From: Linnemannia elongata
Taxonomy: Eukaryota; Mortierellomycota; Mortierellomycetes; Mortierellales; Mortierellaceae
Assembly (NCBI GenBank): GCA_036320915.1
Contig: JAXBDG010000006.1
Coordinates: 1,922,001-1,986,000 of the forward strand
Direction of reading: 5' to 3'
Length of the DNA stretch: 64,000 nt
Shown: piece by piece, positions 22,205 through 33,853 of the stretch
Layout: each line of letters opens with the position of its first letter
Numbering within the stretch: the first letter of the stretch is position 1
Made by a program: the position numbers and the translations under genes
Notes under the pieces: model-generated
Seen by the model: the letters and a program-made list of their open reading frames with translations, nothing else
Database searches by the model: none
Told to the model about the DNA's origin: nothing

Positions 22205-24650
22205 CTTAGTTTTTTGAAACCCCAGTTTGGCAGGGGACCAGCTTGGAGACTAGAAGAGTGAGCTTTGCTAAAGAGGACGACGGACCAATCAAGGAACCCA
22301 TATCCAGTTACCGTTTTCTGGAGTCTGCATTGCTTCTTCTGCTCACTTTGAGGCTTCCTTCCTTCCTTGGCTCAGAATCGAACAGAGCAGGGGGGTTGAT
22401 CGACAAAGGTTTGCATTATTGCAAAAGGGCCGTAATAGTAGGGAGGTTGGTAGTAAATGCTATTTGGATCGGAAGGATGATCAGGTAGGTGTGAGAAAGC
22501 AAGGAAGCAAGAAGCAAGAAAGGAGGCAATGAAGCATGTAAGCAGGGAGGCAAGCGAACAGTGGATCCCTTTTTAATTTTAACCGGTCTCTGAGTACGAC
22601 CGTGATCACCACGTAAAGTATTTCCGATGCAGTAATGCAATGCAGGTGCCTGAATTGTTCCATGCAAAAATACAATGAAAGTACAAGAGTCAGTGAAATG
22701 CAAGTTGACGCCAACCGCCAAAGCGCCTGATAGAGGTGGGCTGTTGCCGTTCACTCCAAAACTTCTCCATAAAGTTGAGAGAGAGACTGCGTCAAAGACA
22801 TTTATCTTCATTCCACGGCCCACGCCCACACTCACGCCCACGACCAAAGAATGCCGCGTCCAGGATTGCAACATGTGTTTGAATATCAGAAGGGAGGGAA
22901 ACGAGACGCTCATGTTTTCTCTTTTTTAGGCTGTAAGGTTGCGTTCCACAAGAAAAGAATGTAAGGAGAAAGGAAGAAGGAAGAAGGATGTGCCTTTTGG
23001 CCCACGGTTTTGGTCACTGCTGCAGACTTGCAAGTACCTTTCTGCTACCCCCGTGGGTTGAGTACGTGTATGTCTTTAAGAAAAAGAGCGCAAGGAGGAA
23101 GGGAAGGAGTGATGTTCGATGCTGTTGTTTATCTGTTGTCTCCTTACTATCAAGAGTGAAAATATAAACAACAAACAAGAGCGCCAACATCATGAGCAAC
23201 ATCCCACCTCCCGCGTCCATGTCCATATCCATCGCTCGACAACAACGACCGCAGGGACCGTGTACCATGGTTTACGACTAAGCTTGAATGGGTTTGGGCT
23301 AGAACTTCGTTGTGTTTTCTTTGCGTGAGTAGTTTGGTTTCACATACACGAGGCAAACAAGAACAGAAACAGGATACCTAAAGGCTGCATGTTCCTCCAC
23401 ACTTTCCGTCAACTTCGTGGGCATGGCGCATTTTGAAGTTAGAGAGAAGGAGAGAACTGTACTGGGCGTAGGTTTAAATGACCATCGTTTATGGTTTTGT
23501 TCTCTCTGTCTCTTCATTGTTTATTTTTTTTCTATTTCTTCTTGTTGATATCAATAACAACGAAAAGAAGAAGGCTCTCAACCGCCACAAACAACAGACA
23601 ACAGACAACAGACAGCCAGCATTAGACAGGTCATCAACCAACAAAGAGTAAGCAGACAAACAAAGAGAGGGAGCGAGAGCAAGTCGGGTTGTTAGTGTTG
23701 GTTTTTGCTCCTCTTAAATGATGATGTATGTGAATGGGAGTTGTATGCGAGCGTGGTCGTATGGCAGTGCTTAGCGAGATAGCCATTCTTCTTTTCTGTC
23801 GCCTTTCTCTTCTTTTCTCTTTCTTCTCCTTCTTCTCCTCCTTCTCCTTCGTTGCATCTCCGCTTCCCTCCCTTTCCCCCTCCCCTTCTCTCTCGCTTCC
23901 CTCTCCCTGTCCCTCTCCCTGTCCGGGTGAGATTGATTCGACCTTCTATCTTTAATATTTTCCCTGCCACGCCTCCCGTACCTGAATTCTTTTTTTTCAC
24001 ACTTCCCTCCCTCTTCTCCCTCTTCTCCCTCTTCACGACCCTTCCCACTTTTCCTCACCTTCTTCACCTCCACCGACACCTTTCTCTCTCTCTCCCTCTC
24101 TCTTCAGGCGGATCCAGTCGATGAATCCACCCGCCCCATTCCCCCCCTCCCACTCTCAATGTAAAACCTTCCTTCCTTCCTTCCCTTCTCCTTCACTTTG
24201 CATCTCATTCTGACAAAACTCTGCAACTCTCACTTCTCGTCTCATCGCCCACTCTCCACTCCTCCTCGACCCCCTGAGACTTCCCTGTGTCGCTCTTCTT
24301 TCTTGCATCGCCCCGCTCCACTCCACTCCTCTTCCTCTTGTCCCTTCACGTTCACTTTCTCTCTTCCTCTGTCTCTCTTCTCATACAATCATTCCACACA
24401 AACATCCATCCTTCAACACTCCCAACCACTCGGCAACTAATTCATCACCCACTCTGCAACTCGCCATTCCACGCTACAGCCATCAGCCGTCGCTCCTAGT
24501 GTTAACCTTGCACTAACCCTCCGTGCTTTACCTTCCTCTCTATTTCTCCACATACCAAATACACCCACCCTTTTGCAGAAAAAAAAAGAGAAAAGCAACC
24601 CCGACAGACTTGGCCTCTTTTAACTCCAACTCCTCTACCTCCGATCGACC
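21444..24650. other. Intergenic region, about 3.2 kb, no gene seen
   Basis: Holds the RAD54 3' UTR and the leader of the mucin-like gene. Open frames here are short, lack domain-like sequence and overlap CT-rich or A/T-rich repeats. A T36 run is at 22169-22204, flanked by an 11-bp inverted repeat (22147-22157 and 22219-22229). From about 23800 to 24650 the plus strand is strongly CT-rich, as before many genes in this window. Confidence 0.65.
22147..22229. repeat. 11-bp perfect inverted repeat around a T36 run
   Basis: CAAACTGGGGT at 22147-22157 is matched by its reverse complement at 22219-22229. The 61 bases between are mostly T36. It could form a hairpin, but it may also be chance. No target duplication is seen around it. 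Confidence 0.5.
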
Positions 24651-27600
24651 ATGCGTCTGACGTCCGCAGTCAAGAGGCCATGGCTGGCGACCCCGCTGCT
24701 CCTCAGCATTGCCTCCGTCATGGCCCTCTCCAACGCCAGCCTTGCCTGCGATGACCACGACTCGTCCAATTGCCCTTCCTTGGTAAGCAGCAACATTTCC
24801 ACACATACGAAGGACACAACCACACACATCCATCTCCCTACCCGCCACCACCACCACCTTCTCTGGCTCCTTCTCTCGTCTCATATCAGCAAGTTGCAAC
24901 ACCATCTTCACAGCCTTAATCAGTAAAACGATAGCTACAGCTCCCAATTACAACTCTATCCTAACGACAGCACGTTGTTGTCCCTCCTACATCGCCACTT
25001 TTGTCCATCTTTCTTTTTGTATCTCCCTCTCGACCTCTCCACTTTCTGTACCTTTTCTTTCGCTCTTCAAGTTTCTCCTTCTCAATCTTGGCATGTATGG
25101 TTCTCGTATGTAAATGATACATTCTCTACATGGAAAGGAGGGAAGGACATCTCCCGAGCACTACATTCCTTCCTTTCCTCCGTCTCTTTTCCCCAAACGC
25201 AAACGCGTGGCATTTTTAAAAACTCAACATAACAATTCTTACTCAGTACACTGTTCCCACCCATCCATCTCTCCAAGTCATACCCTTCCCTCGTCATACC
25301 GTTGCTACTTTTTCTCATCTACCCTCTCCTCCACCTACCGCTGCAGCAATCACCCATTCACCCATTCAACAAATATCGACCCAACATGCTCATTATCTCG
25401 TGCGTGTTGCTGTTTTATCACCATGGCAGAAAAGCTCTTGAGAGCCAATACAACTGTTGAGTGCAAAACAAACAAAGAGTGAGCACGAACAAAGTACAGC
25501 GAGGTAAAAGAGACTGGTGGCCAGTCGCTTACCTCGTGCAACAGTCGTATTATTTTGTTGTCTGCAAGGGCCCATCCACCATCCACCCAGCCCACCACAC
25601 ATTCCAGACTCGCCTTTTTTTCTCTTCTTTTTGCAGGCTTGTTTTGTATACTACAATCTGTACGCCATTGCGACATTTCGTCATTATAGATACAACACCT
25701 CTTTCCTCTGTTCACAAAATCCGCACGCGTTCCTGAAATTATGGTATTACATCCTTACTAACGGACATCCTGCGTCCTCCATTATCCTCCCTTTTTTATT
25801 TGCAAAACCATTGGCGTAATTAGGCATCGGTTGACACGCGCTCTGCGCTTCGGATTCCTTCCCTGGAACGACCTGGTGGACTTGACTTGCTTGGACCATT
25901 GGCTGCAGCCCCTGAGGATGACTCACTCGTTTTGCAGACAACATCTTCTACATCCACGCCAACACCAACGCCAAAGCCAAAGGCTGAACCAAAACCAAAG
26001 CCAAAGCCAAAGCAGCCAAGTAAACCAAAGACGAAGCCCAAACCCAAGCACAAGACAAAGCCGACGAGTTCTTCCAAGCACAAGTCCAAACCGCACGCAA
26101 CCCCTCTTCGCCCCAGTACCCCTAATAACACGACCCCTAATCCTAATCGCACAAAGACCCATACCACCACAACGACAGCACATGTGGTCGCACCCACAAC
26201 CACTGCGGCACGGACAGAGTCGCATTTGACACCAACCGCCGCACCAGAACCCACAGGACAAACAACAGCTACAAAAGAACCCACGTCTGCCGACTCAGCT
26301 GCACCGCCACCACCAACACCAACAGGAGGCGAGTCCACTACTGTTGGAACCCCACAAGACTCCTCAACGGCAACAGTAAATCCTACACCGACACCAGGAT
26401 CATCAGCACCGGCCACGACGACCTCCACTCAGACAGCAAATGAACCTTTCACGTCTTCACGGCCCCATCATCCCCCTCGTGAAACTGTCTCTAGTTCACT
26501 CGAAGTGCCGACTGTTTCCCCAAAGGTCGAGCCAACCCCTGCAGCTACTACCACCCTGACTGTCAACTCTACAACTACGACGACGTTTATTTTCCCGTCG
26601 ACAACAACAACACCTGTTCCCAGGACTACAACCACAACGACTTCGAGCACGACTACGACAGCCGCACAGCCCGTGACGACAAGCCCTACCACTACCACCA
26701 CTGCACATCACACCCGCCCCACAACGACAACGACACCATGGTTGCCAAGCACGATCGAGCCTCTCGCCCCTCCCAAGACCACTTCAACTGTTCGTCCTGG
26801 GACATCACTCCCCGACATTGTGATTCCCAACCTCGACCCAGACATCCCCGCCAACTCGTTCAATGTGGTGCTGAGGCTTGAGCATGTCTCCTACTATCAA
26901 GTCATTAACAATGGTGTCCTGGCAGCTCAACTGGTCTCGTTCCTCCCGGCTCAATTGGCTCGCGTGCTCCAAGTCGATAGCAGTTTGATTCAAGTCCTTG
27001 CCATTCGGGATGGATCTGACAACCCCTTGGCCGCCAATGGCGCAACAGTCCCCCCAGTTGCAGTTCGTTCTACGACCACATCGGCATCAACAGCAGCAAC
27101 GACCACGACAGCGACAAAGAGCAAGAGGTCTGTTAGGAAACGTGGATTGGTGACCAGTCCCAACAGTGCCGATGCGATCTTGGTCACCGTCTCGATTCCC
27201 AGGAACAAGTACTGGCCTCTGAACAGTCTGGTGGTCGATCGGTCGAGTGCCCTCTATGTTAAGGAAGCGCAATCGTTTGGACAGTTCCTAGACCATGGGT
27301 ATGCGCTTGCCAGCCACCCACCTTCTCTTAGTCGAGGCGGCGGTGGTAGCTCCGACGGAAACGGCGAGGGTGACGGTGACATCACGGCTGATCCCTTGAC
27401 GGGAGACAACCCCAGTCTAATCCCTGGTCCTGACGGCAAGAACGGCGGATCATCCAAGTCGTCGAACGCCCCCATTATCGGATCAGTTGTTGCCCTGGCG
27501 ACAATTGCCTATGTCGGAATTGCGATTGTTGTTGTCCGGAGAGTCCAAGCCAAGAAGTTGCGTGAGCAGCAGGAACGTGAGGCTATTCGACAGAATATTT

Positions 27601-27656
27601 CAGGACCCATCAATGTCCGAGGCGGAGCCAATGGCTGGGGCTGGCACGGAGACTAG
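24651..27656 (+). CDS. Mucin-like single-pass surface protein with membrane-proximal folded domain
   Basis: Exon 1 (24651-24782) and exon 2 (25824-27656) join in phase 0 to give 654 residues; the intron is 1,041 bp. Residues 1-32 are a signal peptide with a hydrophobic core WLATPLLLSIASVMAL, followed by a short Cys/Asp-containing stretch. A Lys-Pro repeat follows (about 89-140), then some 200 residues of Thr/Ser/Pro typical of O-mannosylated stalks. Residues about 374-560 form a folded region (NSFNVVLRLEHVSYYQVINN ... DAILVTVSIPRNKYWP) interrupted by a basic cluster KSKRSVRKR at about 476-484 that could be a processing site. A transmembrane helix at about 593-617 precedes a 38-residue basic tail. 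The plan recalls signalling mucins such as Msb2 or SEA-domain proteins. That is inference from architecture; no family is recognised. Confidence 0.85.
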
Positions 27657-28760
27657 ATCAAGCAGCATGGTTACTGATGTGAGAATGTGCGACAAGATTA
27701 TCCGTCGACATCATTATCGATCCATGTCTGACTTGTTTCTGCTTCTGTTGTCGTCATGAGTCCGTCCATCTGTCTCTTCCTTTTGGTACACACACTCTCT
27801 TTAACGCATTTCTTTTCACATCGTTTCCACCTTTTTCTCCTTGCTTATGACATCCACCCTTTTATCACCATATACTCCTTCTATTCTATAACAGAAAATG
27901 CTGCATGCTTCTGTTGGGATAGGCGCTTACCTACCCTGTTCCTTTCTTTGATACCATTCCTTATCTCTTTTTGTGACACCACCAGCCAACCATCCACCAC
28001 AACTACCAGTACCACCATCACATTTGCCCACTTCCAGCACCTAGAAGAAAAAAAAAAGCAACAACAAACACAATTACGATAATAAAAACAACATGAAAAG
28101 CCCAATTGTACCATCTCAAAAATCGACAAGGTGAACCTAATTAGAGAGGTTCATCGCCATCAAGGGATCCCCCCTTCCCTCATTTCCTTAGGTGCCCTAC
28201 CTAACAATTATGATAGATTTTCTGCTGTGCGTTGGAGACTAAATTGTCCGTCCCTTGGGGTCTTGGTCTGGGTTCGCGCTTTTTTCTTCCTTATTTCAGG
28301 TGTGCTCCCAAGTTCCCAAGGTTAATGCTAGGTTCAAGTTAGATTGAAACAAGGCATTTTGTTCAATTGTATTTTTCCTGAAATTATTAATTTTCATGCT
28401 CCAGGGCGATGGCCATGCAGTTCCCAGGTCCTCCCCGCCCTCCTCTTTCCAATGGGGTAATGGGATGAAAGAAAAAAAACTATGGTTAATGTCTTTTAAT
28501 TTGTAAAAAAAAATGATCGGATTTTTAAATTGAATGAAAAGAATGAGTCTATACAAAAGCGTGCAAGGGAGTGCTTTGGTCTGTTTCTTTGGGCAAAGCT
28601 ACAGATGGCTGTCTGTGATTGTGGAAGGGAAGGAAGAATACTTTACAAATGGGATGAGGAGGGAGCAGGAGAGAGAGAGAGAGAGCGGGAGAACTGGAAA
28701 AATAAGAAAGGGAAGGTAATTTGCGATATGTGTTCGTAATTGAGGCGTAAATTAGGCGTT
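27657..28760. other. Convergent intergenic region
   Basis: About 1.1 kb between the 3' ends of the mucin-like gene (plus) and the first Rcr-like gene (minus). It contains A/T-rich runs and no supportable gene. Confidence 0.6.
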
Positions 28761-29928
28761 TCATGTATGGACAGGGGTCGTGATTGCGGGTGGAAATGTG
28801 GTAGTTGCGCCAGCAGGAACAGGGAGAGAATCAACCCGTGGAGGGGTAATGCTCAACCTTGTGCTCATGCGTGTGCCCGCACCCGCGCTTGTTGTATTTG
28901 TTGAGGAAGCAGGAGAAGTATTCATCCGCTCTTCACGGGGGGACAGATCCTCGTATGCTGGAGGTTGTGGTTCAGACGGGTCCAGTGGAGGGATCGTCAG
29001 GAACATTGGTACAATGGGTCCTCCTGAAGCATCGGCTCCACGAGGGTGAGGTGGAGAACTGTGAGTCTCTGTGCGAACGCGGGATCTGCGACCTCTCTCT
29101 CCCTGTCCGTATCCTTGCGCAAAGATAGTAGCAACCGAAGGCGCGGAAGGAGAACGAGCATGTCTCTGCTGTTGCTGGCGTTGATGTTCATGGAGGACTC
29201 TGGGGGTGATGAGGTAGTAGGAGACAACATCCCCATCGGGCCCATTGCCGTTCCCACGGATCAGTGCAGCGGGGGGTGCGTTGATGATGGAGAGGTTCGA
29301 GGAAGAAGTTGATCGTGGTCGGTTCTGTCCTCCTGCTGCTCCTGAGAGTTGGCGTTGTTGTTCCTGTTCCTGGCGGAGCTGTGAGGCGTCGATAACGGCA
29401 AGGTCGTGCAAGTGGCTCATGTAGTTTGGTGGGTTGGCTATTTATTTTTTTCAGGGTTGTACAGATGAAAACGTAATGGCAATGTGAGTTTTATGACGCT
29501 TGCTTTGCTGCGCTACGGATGGTTTGGGCGTTCGAGATACGCCCTTCCCATGGTATCATTGTACACATCATCCTCCAATTGTTTGTAAGCACTACAATTG
29601 TCCGCAACAAAAAGGGCGGCGCCGGCAGTTGTTCCTTACCTTCAAAGTCAGGATCCTTAAGACGACGAATGCGCTCACGACGCTTGGCAATGATGACACG
29701 TCCAAAGTACACAAGGGCTACCAACATGGCACCGATAAGGATGACATAGATGAATCCGCCGGCTTCGAAGCTGCCATAGGCTGGAGTCCCATCGGGGTTG
29801 TTTCCTCTACCGCTGCCGTTGCCTCTGCCGTTGCCATCGTTGGTGATGATGGGTGTGGGTGTGAAGGTTGTTGTTGTTGGTTGGGTTTGTGGTTGTTCCG
29901 ATGCTGGTGAGTGTACCGGGGCTGACAT
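28761..29928 (-). CDS. Rcr-like single-pass membrane protein with PPxY motifs (copy A)
   Basis: Exons 29928-29640 and 29437-28761 give 321 residues. The first 56 residues are Thr/Pro/Gly/Asn-rich with no signal peptide. One transmembrane helix (about 57-76) is followed by the basic patch AKRRERIRR and a cytosolic tail. The tail holds PPNY at 99-102, a Gln-rich stretch, and PPAYEDL at 255-261. PPxY motifs bind WW domains of NEDD4/Rsp5 ubiquitin ligases. A short outside, one helix, Arg cluster and PY motifs match the plan of yeast Rcr1/Rcr2, which help sort plasma-membrane proteins. The phase-1 intron falls two residues before PPNY, the same place as in the gene at 33854-35332. Family placement is inferred from architecture. 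Confidence 0.83.
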
Positions 29929-32900
29929 TGTTGTATGTGTGTGTTTTGTGGTGTAGTGGTGGTGAAGGCGAGAAGAGAACAGAGAACAGAGGAGTGAGTG
30001 TGAGAGGAGGAAAGAGGAAGGAAAAGGAGATAAGTGGAGGATCAGGAAAGAAGGAAACAAAAAAGGAAGGAGTAGCAAGTGTGTACAAGGCAAGGTCAAG
30101 AAGAGTAATAGGACAAGAGACGGACTAAGAGAGCTGAAAGTAAGAAAGGGAGAAAAGAGACAAAAGGGAAGAGAAAGACCAAGACAAAGATAAAGAGGAA
30201 GAGAAGAAGAGAAGAAAAGAGTTGTTCGTGGATTGTTGTTTGCCCCTGTCGTTTTTATGTACGCTTTTATTTCTGGATCGATGGATGGGATGGTAGCATA
30301 AATCAAGAAAGAGGACGTGGTTATCCTGTCCAATTGTCCAATGCATCAACGCAAACGCTTGGAAAGGCAAGCCCCTCCTTAATTTTTATATTATGTTATT
30401 CATCCTTCAGTTCATCCATTGGATCCTCTTTCCCATCTCTTCCCATAAGAACACACTAGTAGTAATGGATGGAATCGAAAAAAAGGCGCTCAGGGACACT
30501 TCTTCCCTTTTTTTTTGTTTCTTGTGCGCTTTGTCACATATACATTGGACAGACACAAGGACAGACAGACAGACACCCCCTTGAAAAGAATTCCGCCCGT
30601 TGCGACAGTCTCTCGTTTGTAAAAAAGGGAAAGCAATCTGAAGGGTCAATTGGCCAGCAGACATGAATCGCAAAAGAGTACTGTGCAATCACGGTGTAAA
30701 AGTGAATGCACAAGAGGTGCTTGACTCCTTCCTTTGTTCGCATTGTCCCTTCTTTTTTTTTTCTTGGCACTTACCATCCCATCCCATCCATCCAGCATTA
30801 TTATCGCATCGATCCTTTTTTTTTCTGTTGCTATCGTTTGCCTCTTCTTTTTGTTTTGTTTGTTTTTTCCAGCCCATGTCTATTTCTGGCTTCCAAAGTT
30901 CCAACTCCAGAATCTCTCCTCGCTTCTTTTTATTTTCATTGTCATTTTCGTGTTCGAATGCGACCTGGCTATCTGACCATTACGATGTCGCACTTATCCA
31001 AGCCTGTTACCGTTACAACAAAACAACAAAACCCTTACCACCTAGATCTTTTCAACCGCGAAAAAACCCCTTCAAAAAAGAAGGGAGCAGAGGATCCAGG
31101 TTATGGATAGATCCAGGTTCCTCCTTTCCCCTTCCCCTTGACTCCACGAGTCCATGTCAGGGTTAGGTCATTGTATTTCCCCTTCCTTTCTCAGTTCATC
31201 CCGATTCATGCCTTACCCCTTGACCCTTGACTGTCACGGCTTGTGTCATTGTCTGAACGTTGGGATACACAGATCCAGAGACGGACGAAAGGGTGACTGA
31301 CTTACTGACTGATTGACGGGGGCGGAGGTGGGTGCGCCTTCTGGATGATTTGTTTTTTTTTTTTTTTTTTTGGTATTTTTGGTGTCCTTTTGGATAGTAG
31401 CAGGTCATCTGGATAATTCTGATCCCAGGCGACGGAGGATAGGTACCCGGGGTGTTTGTTTTTATGTCAGGGATGGGACCCCATTACATCTCGTCACTTT
31501 TATCTATATTCATGTTATCTGTTGGGGTGTGGGAATGGGATACTTTGATCCTGAGAAAGTCTGATGACGAAGGGGGGTAAAATAGGTAGCACGTTGTTGA
31601 GCAACAACTGCAGTAGGATGAACAAAAAGGGAAGAAGAAGGAAGGGAAGGGAGCGAGCAGTAAACCACTTTGATCACTTTGCAGGCATTTGGTCTCCTTC
31701 TCTCTCTTTTCCCCTAGTTTACTACTTATTGCTTCACCTTATTACCCTTCTCCGCCTTGTCTTTTAGCCTCCCCCCCCCCTGGACCTGGGTGCGAAGAGT
31801 CCCCACCCCTTTTTTTTGTGCTGACACATGTTCAAGTGGATTCAATCTGTGGTCTAAAAGGAACCGTGCCAGGTAGGGCTGCCTGTGTAGTCGATCCATG
31901 CGTGACCAAGAGCCAGGGGAAGAGGAGGGGTACGCTCAAAATAATTGGAGTTTCGTACTAGAACAGTTGCGTGGCGTTGTGATAGAGCGTTCTAAGATGA
32001 AGCAGGACAGCAAGGCGTAAGCAACAATGGAAGGAAGAAGAGATAGCCATCAGACAACCAACTTGACCCTCCCTCCCTTCAGCCCCCCGCGCTGCTGCTG
32101 CTGCTGATGCAACCATATCCCGTTTGCAATCTACCTAGACATGCATTCCACCGCGGAGACGGCAGGAAAAACTGGGGGAAGTTGGTAAGTAGCCTTATAT
32201 CTGCTATCTACAAAGCATTCATACCATGTGGTCAAAAAAAAAACTTCGTTTTGTGTCCCCTCTCCGTGTTTTTTTTTTTTTTTTTTTTTTTTTTTTAGGT
32301 GTTGTTCCCGTAATGGCTTATTTGGTCTGTTGATCTGGTATGGCTGGGGCAATTTCTTCAACAATGCACAGTGAAGGAAGAAGTAAAAAAAAAAAAAACA
32401 AAAATAAAAAATCCGAGGATTGTTCCATCTGTTGTAAAACACACTGGCATGCATGTAATATGTTCCTCGGGACACTAAGACATGATATGAAGGATGGAAA
32501 AGAAAAAGGAAGCTGATAGGTATGTGGGAAAGAAAAGAACTAGTCTGTCAATGGCCAAGCAATTGGCTTTTTATAATTCCTACCGTTTCTCACTTGCTTT
32601 GTCTGGCAGGCATCTTCACGCGCAATTGCTAACTGCGTAGGTTAACCTAGCCTTCTCTAGCGTTATCCAAGTATTCTAGGGTTCTAGTCGTGTCCAGCAA
32701 CAAGTGCGATTGGGTATGACAAACAAAGTCCATGTGGACAATGTGAGCGGAGAAGAGGGCGGGGGAGGTGATCCAGCCATGGAAGTGAGAATGGCCCGAG
32801 GGACGGATGAATTTTTGGCCCGATCGTCGTTTATTTTTTGTTTACACGATGGGTCTTGCTTGCGTGCCTGTGTCGGGCTAGAACACAAAAAACAGGACCT

Positions 32901-33853
32901 TTTCTACCCCATGCGCAGTGTTGCTCTATTTTTCTTTTTCTTCTTCACACTCAGCCCGCCGCGAGACAAGAAAAGCGAAAACTCGTTTTTTTACGTTGCA
33001 ATTGAAACAGCACACACGAGAGTGAGGGATCTGAAAGCGCAAAAAAAAAGCGGGGGTTGAGTTGGGTTGGGTTGACTAGGATGGGAGTGGTTCATAAACA
33101 CACGCACATACGCACTCTCTATCCTTCTCGGCAATTCCAATCAGCTGCAGATCACAGAGGCGGCTTTTTTTCATTGAGAAAGGCAGACAGGTCAAAGAGA
33201 GGGATAGAGAGAAAGAAGCAGAGTGGGACGGGATCAGGAACGGACGGACCTGCAAACCCAATATGTTTCTTGATCGGACTCGAATGACACGCACTTTCTC
33301 TTACGGAATGACGGCACCACCATCTTCCCTCACAGCCCCTACAGCCCCTACAGCCTGAATGAGTGGGTGACCCTCCCCCTCACGGGTATTTTGAATTGGT
33401 CCGATATAGGTCACGCATCCGTGGATTCAAGAAGGCCTCGGGTATGGGATTCGCCCTTATTCCTCTCGCCGTCATAGGTCTCCGCCTTTCTGTCTGGATG
33501 AGGACTGGTGGACTCACTCTTAATGGTGTCAGAACCCATTACGCACGATCACGAATAGATGAAGAAGGGGGTCAAGAGTTCAGAGGAGCTTCTGACAGTT
33601 TGTTCCAAACTTATTTTGTTATTCAATTGTTGGGTGGTATTTTTTTGATGAAATGAAAGTTCGTCGTGAGCAGTGTGTTTTTATTACGATGATGGCTATG
33701 ACGATAAAGTAAATGAAGAAGGTAAACGAAAATAAAATAGGAATGAAAGGTATCTACAAGAAGGCGGGGTATGCAAAAGCGGTATTGTACAATTAAAAAG
33801 AAGGCGAGAATAGAAAAAAAAGAAAGAAGGGCCCCCAATGGATAAATAGCCGT
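29929..33853. other. Intergenic region, about 3.9 kb, no gene seen
   Basis: Holds the promoter of copy A and the 3' flank of copy B of the Rcr-like genes (both minus strand). It contains T19 (31353-31371), T28 (32269-32296) and GA/CT-rich stretches. A GTAAGT at 32186 followed by T28-AG at 32298 looks like an intron, but the flanking open frame is only about 30 codons, so I do not call a gene. Confidence 0.6.

Noticed and set aside
32107..32310. Intron-like GTAAGT ... T28-AG structure after a 26-codon open frame
   Set aside because: The spliced frame stops after four more codons. It could be noncoding, but nothing else supports a gene.
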